From positions 10,669,001 through 10,733,000 of the forward strand of contig NC_045148.1 in NCBI RefSeq assembly GCF_008831285.2: a DNA stretch of 64,000 nt, written 5' to 3'. The position numbers and the translations under genes were made by a program. This DNA is from Nymphaea colorata. Taxonomy: Eukaryota > Streptophyta > Magnoliopsida > Nymphaeales > Nymphaeaceae. Below are positions 25,462 through 38,387 of this stretch, piece by piece (within the stretch, counting starts at the first letter, position 1; every line of letters starts with the position of its first letter). The notes below the pieces were generated by a model. The model saw only the letters and a list, made by a program, of their open reading frames with translations. It was not told the DNA's origin and ran no database searches.

Positions 25462-25731
25462 CTCTACATATATATATATAGATAAAACCATTATTTCCAA
25501 GAATAATGGTGAGTGAAAGGAAGTTGTTTATACCAGGAAAGTGGCGCCCCAGACGTCCTCTTCAGGGGCGGGAACGCAGGTGACCTTGTTCTTCGGGTGC
25601 TCGTAGCTCTTCAGCTCTCCCCATCTCGTTGAGAAGAAACACCCTGCTTGCGTTCGTATGATATCAATTAATTCCCCCCACAAAAACAAAAAAGCCCAAC
25701 TAGAAAAATCATACATAAATAAATTGTAATC

Positions 25732-25775
<44 letters not shown>

Positions 25776-27178
25776 TATACCTCCTTGTAGGAAGCAATTA
25801 TTTCCAATCTCACTATTTGCAGTAGATACCCATGGTGGTGGATGTCGACGACAAACATATTTAATGGCGATGATGATACAGACATCGGATCGAATCAGAG
25901 ATTTTTCTTAAAAAAAATGGGTAAATCGGTACAAATACAATAGGTTTCTATTTTTTTGTCATAAACCAATACATGTAACTTTTTATATTGTTAAAAGCCA
26001 ACTTAAGGAAAATATCACTAATGAATAACTTTGTAACTACAGCCAAGTTTCCCTTGAATAACTTTCTAATAATAATGATTCAAAAACAGTTACACAGTAT
26101 AACAATGATGATGAAGGTGAAGAAGAAGAAGAAGAAGATGATGATTGGGGAAGAAGAAGAAGATGATGATTGGGGCTCACCTTCAGGAAAAGATGCAATG
26201 GACTTGCCACAAGAACCCCTAAGCAACTCCAACTCATCGGCGAAGGCCAAGTATCCATCAGACGTAATCCCCCAATACAAGGGCACCTTCCCACTTTGAT
26301 CCTGAATAGAGACTTGATTGATTCAAAAAAATATTGTCATCCAAAAAAAAAAAAAAAATGAAACCTAACACTAATAACAGGGTTAGCGACAGTGGCGGAG
26401 TCACATATAAGCAGGTGAGGTGCAGCCGAGCCGAGCTCGAGCCGAGCTCGAGCCGAGCTCATGAATCAGCCTTAGACCTGCTAAAAGTGGGCTCATGTAG
26501 TCATGTTCGTCACAGACCCAACTCGGTCCATGGGACTGCTCTATCAATATGTCTCGATCTCGAGATTGAGCATGATCAAAGCCTGGTTCCTATGTTGATA
26601 CTTACCGAGGCCACGAAGACGGCAGACGCAGAGTCGTCGAAGACGACGAAGGCGAAGTCGCCGCTGAGGTGGCTGACCACATGGCTGGGCGGGAAAGGCG
26701 CCCGGTCGCGCAACGCCTTATAGGCCTCGATCATCAGCACCGCCTCGTTCGCGCTCTTCGCAAGCCCGTACTGCTGCCGGAGGCTGGCCAAGTTGTCCAG
26801 CGTCCCCTTGAACAGGCAGAAGATCTCGTCCTTCGCCGCGAACACCCTGCACTCCATCACATCAGATCATCCTCGAGTTTCGATCCATTGTACTTACCAT
26901 TTCGTTAATTACAGTAGAGGTCAGGTCATCAGAATGAGAACCGCCCGCCATGAGGGCTAGAAGATCTTGCAGTACCTGGGCATAAGAGGAGTTTGATCGC
27001 GATGGGTATAGGCCAAATAGGCATCGCCGTGCAGACGGAAGGAGACGACGTCGGCGGAGCTTTGGACGAAGCGGTCGAAGAGCAGAGACGCGGTCGTCTT
27101 CGGCGACGGAGTCCGGTTGCCGGCCGCCGCCAATTCGTCGGGCGCCGTCACGATCGAGCTGCTGAAAACACCCAACAT
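25346..27178 (-). CDS. Aluminium-induced protein with YGL and LRDR motifs (TSJT1-like)
   Basis: Five exons on the minus strand: 27178-26976, 26846-26606, 26301-26181, 25643-25534 and 25381-25346, all GT-AG, giving 236 aa. The start MLGVFSSSIV matches family N-termini; in-frame codons further upstream lack an ATG. The defining motifs are YGL (residues 94-96) and LRDR (113-116), followed by the GDFAFVVFD strand, VPLYWGITSDG and the C-terminal WGATF. The fold is related to class II glutamine amidotransferases, but the biochemical role in plants is not established. Relatives respond to aluminium, sugar starvation, darkness and auxin. The short last exon (12 codons with the stop) was placed by reading frame, the acceptor TTTTCAG and similarity to the Arabidopsis paralogue end, and is the least certain part. 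Without that last splice, a stop follows one codon after the donor. Confidence 0.9.
25424..25480. repeat. (CT)n then (TA)n microsatellite in AIL intron 4
   Basis: A CT run passes into a short TA run, 43 bases upstream (in plus coordinates) of the final AIL exon. A separate longer TA run lies at about 25737-25778 in the next intron. Confidence 0.95.
26425..26460. repeat. Short 12-bp tandem repeat in AIL intron 2
   Basis: About three units of GAGCCGAGCTC type; the flanking AGTGGCGGAGTC at 26389 matches a motif that recurs at the ends of short repeats in this window. Confidence 0.7.
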
Positions 27179-27246
27179 TGTCACGAATGATGAAGAGCGA
27201 AAACGCACAGAGAAGAAGAAGTAGGAGGAAGTAGCCACGCTCCCTC

Positions 27247-27258
27247 GCTACTTATAGC
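27247..27258 (-). promoter_or_regulatory. Probable TATA box of the AIL gene
   Basis: On the minus strand the sequence reads GCTATAAGTAGC, about 70 bases upstream of the start ATG. This is a sensible distance for a TATA box with a ~40-base 5' UTR. Confidence 0.5.
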
Positions 27259-28869
27259 AAGAGAAAATTGGCATGGCCTTCTCCACTGGATATAAAAATA
27301 AATGAAGAAGACGACAAAGGAGACGAGAAATATGTAAGACTCGGCGTTCGTCCTTTGTCGTTGATCGAAGCGATGAACGGCGTAAGCGGAACTTGACGAA
27401 TTATGATTTGTTAGTGTGTGGTATAGCCAAAGCTCATCCCTCTACCCTCATAGATTATTACCCAAATGCCACCGAGCTTTTTGCTTTATTGCAGACAGGT
27501 CTGTGGCTTGGGGACAAATTGTCGTGGGCTATTGAACCTCATCTTTTTATTTTAAGAGAGTGTTAGAAGCAGTTTGGTACTAATAACAAATTGTTATTGT
27601 CTAATTAAATTGACTTAATATATAAAGTAGATTTTGTAACATATTGTTTCATAAATCTAATTAAATTTTGAGATAGAATCATTGAACATAACAATCTATT
27701 ACAAGTACCAAACCATCTTTTGAAAACTGAATCTTCTCTCAACTAAATCAATTGCTATGAGAAAGGGTTTCCTGGGCAAAATTATCTACAAAAGAAAAAA
27801 ACTTCTTAGAGACAAAGGATCAAGAATCATCACTGGTTGCCATAGATGCGTTTTCTCCCCAAACTAAAGCAGAGTAAATGAACTCTTCATACTAAAAAAA
27901 CCCAAGAAATTGACAGCAAAAGATATTTTCCGATGCATAATCCCATTCACAAGACTATGAACAAGCCGTCGCCGGAAAAACTTTTTCCGTTCCCTGATAA
28001 TTAAAAAAAAAAAAACGAGTTTTTCGTCTCAACTTTCTTGATGTGAGTGTAGAACAGCAACATAGCACTTCTCAAGAACCGCTAGGGGTATTTTAGTCAT
28101 TTTCGCTTCCTTGTCATTAATTCATTAATGAGATCTTTAAATATGAATTTTTTCTTTTTGGAGAAAAGGATGAGAAATTGAGGAAGAATGTGAGGTCCCA
28201 GTTCCACGCTTGCAAAAGTTTTAAAATTTATATTTCGTGCGTAGTTTCAATCCAGTTGCTTAAAATTAATATTCAAATCCTCCTTACAATTTTGATCTAT
28301 GGCGGACGCAAACAAGTTGTGGCTGCAAAAATTTTAAAAACAAGAAAAATGCTTTTCTAAGATTCAAGGCAGTGTTACTAAAAATTGGCTTGAATTTGAC
28401 GACTCAAATCATATCGAACCCTTCTTAATTTGATACAAGACATGATTAATCAAGATGAATTCCGATCAATTCTGACCCGAATCGATCCAAATCCGATGTT
28501 AATTACATTGGATTTAAAGGTCGATTCAGAAGAGTCTAGTAAGCTGACAAATAGAAGATCAAATATCAAGCTTCTAACGTAGGAGCTGGATATCAGATCT
28601 ACGAATATGAAGTCCACTGCTTGTTTGAATAGCAGGTCCGTAAACTATCGATTCTAGATTTGAAATCCGAGACTATCAAACACAACTGAGAAGGTACAAC
28701 GTGCAATTAGAACACCGCCTCATCCTATGCCTTCATTGTTGTTTAAAAAATTGTGTGGAGTTGTTCCCCACTTAAACCTGTGGACATAAAGTCTTTTGGA
28801 ATATCCTTACCTTGTTTGGACATGATGAGAAGACAGGAACTTGAGAGTTATGTTGTCCATTTGGATAGA

Positions 28870-29570
28870 GTTGCACAAGGAATCTTGGGATGGGATGGGC
28901 CAGCCCCCAGATTTATATTATATTGTCTTTCTGTGGGCAATGTGTATGTGTGTGTGTGTGCGCGCATGCACACAAATTTCTTGTTCATGCATCTTTTCTT
29001 GGGCACATGGATAAGTTGCATATTAAAACTTCCTGTGATCCAGTAAGTGAAGTAGAAAAAAACCCGAGGATGCTTGAGTCAACTAGAATTAAGAACCCAT
29101 TTTAGGGCTTTGGATATCAAATCCGTTGCGTTTGATAGCTTCGATCAACTAGAATTAAGATCCCATTTTAGGGCTTTGGATCTCAAATCCAAGGATTTGC
29201 GGCAGTACGGTTGTGTTTGATAGCTTTGGATCTTAGATCCGAAGCTGCATAAAAAGGTGTCACAAGCAACCTTGGGATGGGATGGGCCAGCCCCCAGATT
29301 TTTATTATATTGTCTTTCTGTGGGCGATGCGTATGTATGTATGCGTGCACACACATTTCTTCTTGATGCATCTATTTTGGGCAGTTGGAGTAGTTGCATA
29401 TTGGAGCTTCTTGCTATCCAATAAGTGAAGCAGAAAAAACACTAGGATGCATGAGACAACTATAATTAAGATCCCATTTTAGGGCTTTGGATCTCAAATC
29501 CAAGGAGTTACGGCCATAAGGTTGCATTTGATAGCATTGGATCCATAATAAAAAGGTGTCTTTTGGGAGA
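28870..29570. repeat. ~380-bp tandem duplication with nested 60-bp duplication
   Basis: CTTGGGATGGGATGGGCCAG recurs at about 28884 and 29271, and the downstream blocks (TATTGTCTTTCTGTGGGC, then a TG/CA tract, then CATTTTAGGGCTTTGGAT) follow in the same order in both copies. A shorter block centred on TTTTAGGGCTTTGGAT is additionally duplicated at about 29100 and 29165. It is non-coding. Confidence 0.8.
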
Positions 29571-30224
29571 TCTTCAGTTTAAACAAACTATAAATCTCAA
29601 TAGCATAGACTTAAAATTCATCATACATACTAAAAACCATAGATTTAAGGTCAAATGGGAGGTGGTCTGATCTTAAATCCATGGAAAACACAAATTTTGT
29701 GATCATGTATTGTATATCTCCTGAATTTGGTAATGGGATAATTTTTCTTTTTAGACAAAAAATGTGTTTATTAGAGTGTTCTATTATGCAATCTAACCTT
29801 ATAGATATGATGTTAAGAACAATTTGACAGGAAACGTACATTAAGTTAATAATTTTTTTAGTTCAATCATGTTTTTATAATAATACAAAATGAATGGCTC
29901 TTATAACATTAGAATTTTTATAGTAAAAATATATATATATTTTCCCAAAAACAACTCTATTGAGAAATGCTTTACATCAAATTAGTCTTTATAAATGCAT
30001 TAGAATGTTCAAATTTTGTTAAAATATCATTCTAACAAAAAATTTAAGGGGCCTGGTTTTTGTCCCCTTTGGGTGGGTGTTGAAAAATTAGATGCATAAG
30101 AATCAGTAACGGCGGCAAGTTTTTCCTGTCTTTCATTCTTGATTTTTCCATCAATTAGCAAGTTAAGGTTAGGCACATTCCCGGGCAGCAAACTCCAGTT
30201 GAGAGACATGTATTAATCCTACCG

Positions 30225-30425
30225 TTCGAAAGCCCCCTATTCTCCTTGTCTCCAAGGTCCTGAGCTGCGTCGGTGTCAGTGATAACAGCGGTGTACCCTT
30301 TAGCTTAGATGCCGCACCCTACCACTTTAAGACACATGAACATAGTGTCTATGAGAATTGAACTGGAGACCTGCCTTTATACAGACCCTTAACTCGACCA
30401 GCTACGCTATGCCCCTTGAGGCTTC
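30225..30425 (-). mobile_element. Possible tRNA-derived SINE
   Basis: On the minus strand a tRNA-like head reads TAGCGTAGCTGGTCGAG (A-box-like) followed ~50 bases later by CAGTTCAATTCTC (B-box-like), then a non-tRNA body. No cloverleaf closes well, so it is not a tRNA gene. I could not define its target duplication. Confidence 0.35.
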
Positions 30426-30732
30426 GAGGCAACAAACTCACAGCCTTTTCCACATAAGAGTAATAAACTGAATTGCCTAACAAGGTGGCAGCGATGTGAA
30501 ACTAAACATTTCTATAAACCAATCCACATGCAAACACATAAAACATTTGAACGGCCTTCTAAACCAGGCGATTCAATCTTTTGCCCTTTCTTTGTTTTTT
30601 TCTCAAGCTAAATGAAACCTAACTACAAGGATCATGTCAACCATATAATTCACTTCTAGAAGATAAAAATATTAGTAATAATTTTTTAATATAAGAAATA
30701 TTTTTAAAAAACAAATTTGACATTTTTTCATA

Positions 30733-30890
30733 ACCAATAGCAGAGCTAGGGGTGGGCCACTGCCCACACCAACCCATCAAAAATTTCGTTATGATGACTC
30801 AAAATCACATGCAGTGACTACGCCAGACTTAGGTCGGTGACTTGAGTATTTCTAGCCACAAAAAATCCTGGCTCTGCCACTGTTCATGAC
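30733..30890. repeat. Small element with inverted ends
   Basis: The left end AGCAGAGCTAGGGG and right end CCTGGCTCTGCCACT are imperfect inverted repeats about 150 bp apart. AGTGGCGGAGC-like ends are common on plant repeats. No coding capacity. Confidence 0.4.
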
Positions 30891-31493
30891 GATCATGAAA
30901 CTTTAAAATACCACAAAAGATGACGCAGACACGTAGGATTTTTGGAGTTTAGTTGTGTTTCTCCAATGATGGTATCTCATCTATATATCATCGAAGCAAG
31001 TGAGAATATTTTGCCATGTTAGGAAAATATTGAATAATGCCGGCGGTTGATGCACCGGGATCAAATGTCCAAATTTCCTCTCAATTCTGGATTTGGATTT
31101 AGCTGGGCTTGGATGTGATGCTTCTTAAATCTAAATACAAGTTTAACTTAGACAACTGGACAAGTATCTCCATCCCTCTTCTCATCATTAAATAGTAAAA
31201 GTAGAGAGAGTTGTTTGCATTATATATATATATATATATATATATATTCATCTATTTTTGAATTGGCTTTCACAAATTTAACCATATAATTTTATGAAAA
31301 GAATTCAAAACTATTTATTTACAAAGAAGTCATGAAACTTCAACGTGCGCAAAAGATTTAACAAGGTTTTAAACATAAGATTGTTATGTAAATCAAGTCT
31401 GTCTCTCTCCCTTCTTTTTCTCTTTCAACAAATAATAAATAAATAAATAAGTAAATATTTATTTATATATATAAACGATTAGGTGCAGCTGTG

Positions 31494-32451
31494 TTAGTTT
31501 CTGCTAAAAGTGCATGTCAACTAAAAGGTTTTAGGTCCAACTCCATTATAAAACTGTCCATTGAGTTGGTTCAAATGGCTGAGAGTTATAAAATCCTGGC
31601 ACGACTCAACTCAATGTTAGCAAAAGTAGTCCTCTGGGTAGAGGCTCGAATTTATTTTGTCTGTCACTTTTTGCCAGAGGGGAGGAGAAAAATAATGAGC
31701 TCCACTTGTTCAGCAATGCCCTTTTTTTAATCTATCTCTTTTTGCAGTTGGTTTCAGATAAAGCGAGAAAAGACATTTTTATTTTTTTCTTTGCTCAGCC
31801 TTCATGGAAAAGGTGAGGCAAACGGCAGAAGGAATCAACAGCGCAAAAGTTGAACACATCCTCTGCAATACAATTGCAGATAACTTCTAATTTTCTGGAA
31901 TTCAATTCAATTATTTCGCTGCACGACCTGTAAAGCAGATGTTTCTTTATATCGTATAATAAGAGGGAAAGAGTAGTTGTTATTAGAACTGATCATGATT
32001 CTTTAGAATTGAATCATACCCATCTCAATTCTTCAGTAATTTTGGCATCCGCCACAGTAGCAAGATAATCAATGTCAACCCTCTTAATATCTTTGTGACA
32101 TTGGTAGATTCCACAACAGAGAACTAATATATATGAAACTCTTCAAAATCCTGTGCTCATTTTGGTAGCTGACTCAGTAGAGAATCAACACCAACCACAA
32201 CTAAATTCTTCACTCATGCAGGTAGCTGCCAAAATAGAGAAACAAACTAATGGCTGCCCTCATCAACATATTGATAAGAATGGTCTTTTCTCCTGTTAGT
32301 AATGCAGGGCCCTGCGGCTCCAAGCATGAGGGTGTCCAGACCAGAGTCTTCTTTATTTTTATTTCTTGGTAGCACTAGCACACAATTTCTTATATTTTAA
32401 TGACTTTAAACCAATGAATAACGTAAACAAAAGGAGCAGGGAGCCAATGGG
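31494..32451 (+). repeat. ~1-kb duplicated non-coding sequence, copy 1
   Basis: It matches 37302-38387 in the same orientation across its whole length. Shared blocks in order include TTTAGGTCCAACTCCATTAT, GATAAAGCGAGAAAA, CATGGAAAAGGTGAG, CAGTAGAGAATCAACACCAA and AAACAAAAGGAGCAGGGAG. Divergence by substitutions and indels is substantial, so the duplication is old. Confidence 0.85.
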
Positions 32452-33460
32452 TAGTTGGCAAGGGGACTGCTGTCCATTGAATTTCAGCTAGAACTGTGCT
32501 CGATCGCGACACGCATGTGGGAGTGTGTCTATGCATGCATGAAACACACACACACACACACACACACAAGTTGCATGCACACACACAAACACGCAAACAC
32601 CACTCCTGTAAGCAGAATCAATAATAGAACTGCAACCAACAGGAATATCCTTGGAGAAATGGCCGTCACTGCTCACACCAAACAAAAACAAACATGACAA
32701 AGGCAAGCATCCTTGTTCCATGAACTCAATGAAATCAGCAAAACCACCAGTATCAGCAACAGCTGCAGCAGCCATGGCTTGATGCAACCTCCAGCGAAGA
32801 CGATAAATCTATTCTACTTGCAGTCAGGCTGTGCTAGAAACTATGGAAAAACAGAGGAAAATAACAGTAAAAACTAACTGCTAAATTTATATTAGAAGCA
32901 ATTGGCAAAACCACAACATACCGAATACCCACCAACGTCCTCGAAGCTTAAGTAAGATCTTGGATAAAATCAAAACAAACAAAACAAATGATGAATAGAA
33001 AAGCTCCTATACTTTGAGATTCAGAAACAAACCTTTTTCTTTTCTCATGGGGCTTATTTACCAAACTCGCATTCTCAGATGTCTTTTTATTTGGAAAAGA
33101 CTTCGTAGGCGTTGATTTGTCATTGATCAGAGGCTCTGACCAGTTAGGTCGAGTTTTGGGATAGGAAGCAGATTAATCTGACAGATTCATTGTCACCCCT
33201 ATCCTTCACGCTTCTCTACGTTTGTGCCCCATGAACGGATTTTAGCAAAAGATATAAGACATTCAACAAATTGGGATGCTTGAATCACCTATTCTACCCA
33301 AGAAAGATCACGACACGGAAGACAGGAAGGAAAGAAGAAACGTGTGGGCATAGAATGGTTTTGAGGGAAAAAGGTGGGCAAATAAAAGGTGGCTTCAGTT
33401 TCTTTCATCTTTCCATCCTAAAGTCATGCATATCCAAATTTATTTCACAAACACAAGGGA

Positions 33461-33519
<59 letters not shown>

Positions 33520-36500
33520 AAACACACACACACACCCAATGATAAACGCAAATTTGCAGCGGCCTTGGATTTAGCATACTGAAATTGCACGAGTTTTGTA
33601 AAAACAGCGGCCTTGCACATATGCATTAGAGATTCAATCACTTGATAAAGAGATGTCTTGAAGATCATGTGTCAGGCTTTTTCTGCACTTTCAGATCAAT
33701 AAGTGGAACTGCACCTGCAGAAACCTTTGTGTGATATGGGCGAGAATTATATGCTGTGGTACAAAGATCCTCAGATAAAAGTATCGTACTGAAACCGAAC
33801 ATCTAATACCATCTTGGAGATCAACTGAGAACAAAGACCTAGGCCTAGCCACAGAACCCAAAACATGGCAACAGAGCCAGAAGCAGCTAAGCAGGCTTTC
33901 AGCAGCTCATATGTTAATTGCAGAGCCACATTTAGGTCATATGAATAACGATCCTCCATGCCCAAAAACAGAATTATCCAGAGCCCTGAATTCAGGGATT
34001 AAAACAAACTGAAGTTGACAAAGTGAACAACAGGTAAAAAAAGAGAAGTTTGGCTAAACACTGCAAAGCCACATATTTAGCATTATTCTTGGAACTAGAC
34101 TTGAAGATGCCAGATCAATTTCTTGCCAATCGAAATGTTTGTAACTTCTCCGATCAGTAAGGTGATATTTGTTTATGGTGTGACTTGAAAAATTTGCTTT
34201 CTCTATCGAAGAAACTGCTGTACCAGAGATATCTATAAGAAGATCGAACATTAGTATGAAATGGAAACTGTAAAACACAAACTATTCTCAATTTTATCTC
34301 CTAAACTATCTTCAAGACAATCAACACATTTTGTATTCAGATACTGCAGCAAGCCGCACATTGACAACAACACTCAAACGTACACCTCTCTCTGGCCCTC
34401 ATCAAGAAAATGTCTAAAGTGTATTCGAGATGAAGTCAGGCATTGACATTCAAAACCAAGCGTACGTGCATATTAGTTGGTGAAAAAGATTTTTCTCCAC
34501 AGAAAAGCATCGGGTGTCTCTCATCAAGGACCAGATTTGATCACTTTACGTAGCGCTTCTTGGAAGAAGGAGCGAGTGGTCAAACATCTTCTGCCATGAG
34601 ATTGAGATGTTGGAGAGAAAACAAAGAAGGAACTTTGTTTGTAGCAGACAACTGTTTCAGATGCAAATCGTACCTGATTGAAAGAATTTTGAACAGTCTC
34701 GTACTCGGCAGCTAAAAACAAGAAAAACCAGGTAACTATGAGCAACAGCATGTAGGGACCTTTAAAAGACACAAATCCCATGAATTAAACATGCATGCAG
34801 CCGGATCAGCTACATATATAAGGCACAAAAATCAATAAAATTCAGTGGGGAAGAGATATAAATGGTTAGTACGCATGGCAGTGAGACATGCTAAAACGGA
34901 TGATACATCTGAACCATGGAAAATAGTTGTACCCATTAACATCAGCAACATAGCAAGCATACTGGATCTCTGCTTGTAATATTTCTTTTAAACCATTTCT
35001 AACTGACAGTATAGAAACAGCAGTCAGCATCTTGTTTGTTAGTTATGGAAGCATTGTTTTTCTGCAGGATAACAAGTTAGTACAATAATCGACTGCGATT
35101 CATATATTCCTTAAGGGGACTGATAGACGGTTTCATGTGTAGCCACGGATTTTCTCTTTTCTTTGAACTTTATTGAGCTTCAAAAGAGATCATATTTCCT
35201 TTTTCCTTCTTACCAGTTTGAATTGATCCATTATCTTCTTCTGTAGAAAAATTGAACATGGAAAGTGGAAAATCTCATAACACCTTGCACACGAGCAACA
35301 AATCAGATCCAGAAAAATTTCTTTCTTTTCCTATATGAAAGTTGAACATGAAGAACAGAGAACATTTAACACCTCTATAGGGGAGCATATGTCAGACAAC
35401 ACAAATTCTCTCTCTTTTTTTCCTCTTGGAAAAAAGTCTGCACCAGTTACTCCAGCCACTTAGTCTTAATCATGCATGAGACCAATGCAGAACTAGCATG
35501 ATTTAGATGTGATTTTCAGAAGGAAACGAGTGCCACACCGATATCAACATCTATGTTCGCAAATGGCTGCCACTGAAAATTAGAGATTGATCCCACAAAA
35601 CAAGAAGAAACTTGTCCCAAAATACAACAGGGTAGAGAACATACATGAGAAATTATCATGAAAATAAAATCCAGCAGGAAAACATTTCAATGGGCAAGTG
35701 GACACTCTATACTAAACATGTTCATGAACTAGGAGTCAACACAAGCAATTATCATAAAAATGTCTTCGTGTCAATGCAAATAAATAGCAAATACATTGAT
35801 ATTTGCTAGACCATGGATGTCAAATGTGTATGGCAACTCGAACCAGTGATGCTAAAAAATTGAAGATAGCATCATAAAAGACTAAACCCAACAAAAGGAA
35901 ATGCAAAAAAGAAGTCCCATGAAGTATTTGCAATATTCTAAAGACAAAAGACTGGCCAACTTCAGGATTGCAACATACCATGATATATTGAAAATATTGG
36001 TAATTGTTTCGACTAGTGCTTGAGCATTAGAACTTTTTTTTTTTTTGGTTGTACACGATACAAAATGAGTTATGAGTTATTGGGTTTGAACTCATAGGCT
36101 GCATAAAATGCCTCACCATTCACATAAGGCAGAGATAAATGCTTCAACTGTCGATACGGATGAATATGGGAAAAATAACTTTTCCACGTGAAATGAAATG
36201 AATCTAACCTAACCAAACCTAATATTAACCTAACCTAATATGAAGTAGCTGCCCTTTTCTTTTTCTTTTTCCGGTATAGGGCAGGGGGGCAGGGCAGTTA
36301 ACTCTAAAGAACATTTACAAAATGGTGGTCGCTATCAGGTTCTAGTGGTCACAGTCACTCTCGTGTAAAAGTGGGTGAACCACCATAGTCGTTGTCATGT
36401 CCCAATGTGTTACTAGAAGTGGGCGAACCATACAACTCCAACTAGGCAGAAAAAAAAGGAGGGGAAAGGCGAAGAGCCATGGCCTCTATGCAAAAATAAC

Positions 36501-37301
36501 CATAAACCCTGAATTAAAAAAAAAAAAAAAACAGATGGCCATTGATGCAAGGTATTTCAAAATGTGAAAGGGTTAGTATTTTTTTTTTGACAATTTTGAA
36601 TTTGTTTACCTGGATTAGGCCAAGAAAATTGTGTTTGATCTCTACTTAAGTACGGATCTAAAACGCAGATTCATAACTGAATCTGGATTCAAACTCGATA
36701 TCCAACTGAAATCCAATAAAGCGGAACCTAAGCTCGACGCCGCTGCCGACGGTCACTTTCTGTCCTTCTGCCGACGCCTGACGCCAGCTCCAAACCCTCC
36801 GCCCGACTCGGCTTCCGAGCCTTTTCATTCCAGGTTGCTCTGTCTCTCTTTCTTCGCGTGCCATCCGCAGCCATTGGAGAAAATGAGGCTGCCGTTCGTG
36901 AGACTGAGACAGGGGCTGCGGCGGCCGCCACATTGCCGACTCATGAGCAGCTCCTATCTCTCTCTCGGCACTTGAGATCCTTTCTCGTTTCATCTTTTCA
37001 CATTTCCCGGGATTAGAGTTAATCCGATTAATAGGTTGCACGACGTCTTGGAGAACAGCCTTGTGCCGCAAGACAACGACAAATTTACCAACATACAGAA
37101 GAGGGGATAAAGAAGGAAATCATCATCAACTCAACAGCAAAATTTTGGCAGTGAACAGGTGTATCAAGGTTACTTCAGTGAAAGTCCTGGCATCACTTTG
37201 GCAACAAGGGGAGAACAGGTGTATCTAATTTCTTATGACCCGTCTGCCTTGTAAGAGATTGAGATTTACCTGCATGTCTATGAACAACTAGGCTCATTTC
37301 T
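32452..37301. other. Gene-poor region between the two 1-kb copies
   Basis: It holds CA and CT microsatellites and AT-rich DNA. On the minus strand an acceptor-like TTTCTGCAG near 33713 is followed by a frame reading AVPLIDLKVQKKPDT and a stop, and 34735-34670 contains an exon-like AAEYETVQNSFNQ between an acceptor and a CAG|GTACGA donor. At 36.73-36.98 kb a GC-rich island stands out from its surroundings, with open frames on both strands. I could not connect these into a gene or identify a family. They may be a decayed gene or chance. Confidence 0.3.
33462..33534. repeat. (CT)n(CA)n compound microsatellite
   Basis: A long CT run with one interruption is followed by CA units. Confidence 0.95.
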
Positions 37302-38387
37302 ATTAGTTTCTGCCAAAAATGCTTGCCAATTGTTGTAATGGACTCGTTCACTTGAAAAGGCTTTAGGTCCAACTCCATTATAGAACTGTTCTTCATTGAT
37401 TTGCTTCAATTGGCTGGCAGTGAATATAAAATCGTGGAATGACCCAACCCATTAAAAATTAACGCTAATACAAGTATTTCTCAGGGTAGAAGCTTGACAT
37501 TTGCCTGTGATCGTTTTTTTTTTTTGCAGATAAAGGAGAAAAATTATGAGTTCCACTTGCTCAGCTCTGCAGTTTTGTTTTTAAATCTCTTTACTTTTTC
37601 AGTTGGTTTATGATAAAGCGAGAAAAAAACATTTTTGATTTTCTTAGCTCGGGTTTCATGGAAAAGGTGAGACAAGCAGCAGAAGGACTCCACTGCATAA
37701 AAGTGAAGAGATCCTTTGCAACGTATTTGCAAAAAGTTTTTTAGTTTTAGGAATCCAAATTCAATTATTTGGCCTTTTCTCCAAAACCTTTATGCAGAAA
37801 TGCTTTAATTCAAAAACTGATTTTAAGAAACAACTGCATCTCACCCGTGAAGCAAGTGTTGTACCTTTATATCGATAAGAAGAGGAGAGACAAGTTGTTT
37901 ACTGCTTATTCTGTCCAAGCAGTGGAACTCACCCTAATTCTTTTAGAATTGAGTCATAACCCTTCAATTCTTTAGTCATTTTGGCGTCTGCCACAAAAAA
38001 GAATCAATATCAACCGTCTTTATTCCTTGGTCATTTTGGAAGATTCCACAACAGAGAAGTAATATATATCAAAGTCGTCTCAATCCTTAACTCATTTTGG
38101 TAGCTGCCTCAGTAGAGAATCAACACCAACTGCATCTAAATTATTTACTCGTGTAGCTAGCCAAGATAGAGAATCAAATTAATGGCTGCCTTCGACAAAA
38201 GATTTATAAAAATGGCCTTTTAGCCTCTTTGCACTGCAGGGCCTACTGTTTCGCGTGATAGTATCCGGGCCAGAGCCTTCCTATTTTTTATTTCTTGAAC
38301 AGCCTATCCCATCGTAGCACACTTTCTTGTATTTTAATGAATTAAAACCGATTAACAACATAAACAAAAGGAGCAGGGAGTCAATTG
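37302..38387 (+). repeat. ~1-kb duplicated non-coding sequence, copy 2
   Basis: Second copy of the 31494-32451 sequence, 5.8 kb downstream in direct orientation. Both copies break off just after the GGAGCAGGGAG block, and flanking sequences do not match beyond it. Confidence 0.85.

Larger units (their letters stand above)
27259..31493. other. Repeat-rich intergenic region, no gene seen
   Basis: It begins with the AIL promoter. It then holds AT-rich DNA, a ~380-bp tandem duplication (28870-29570), a SINE-like sequence (30225-30425), a small inverted-repeat element (about 30733-30890) and a TA run near 31220. No frame shows domain character. Confidence 0.55.

Noticed and set aside
26037-26294. 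Open frames made of Ser, Lys or Glu runs near 26.1 kb
   Set aside because: They come from a GAAGAA/GATGAT-type simple repeat in AIL intron 3 adjoining the true exon. The real exon is 26301-26181 in one minus-strand frame.
33462-33534. Ser/Leu- and Arg/Glu-rich open frames on CT and GA runs (also near 9700, 11500 and 62770)
   Set aside because: They are translations of microsatellites, not proteins.
31494-38387. A complete LTR retrotransposon
   Set aside because: The paired 1-kb copies fit in spacing, but I saw no integrase, reverse transcriptase, RNase H or gag-like frames, nor clear TG..CA ends. Kept only as a duplicated sequence with this as one hypothesis.
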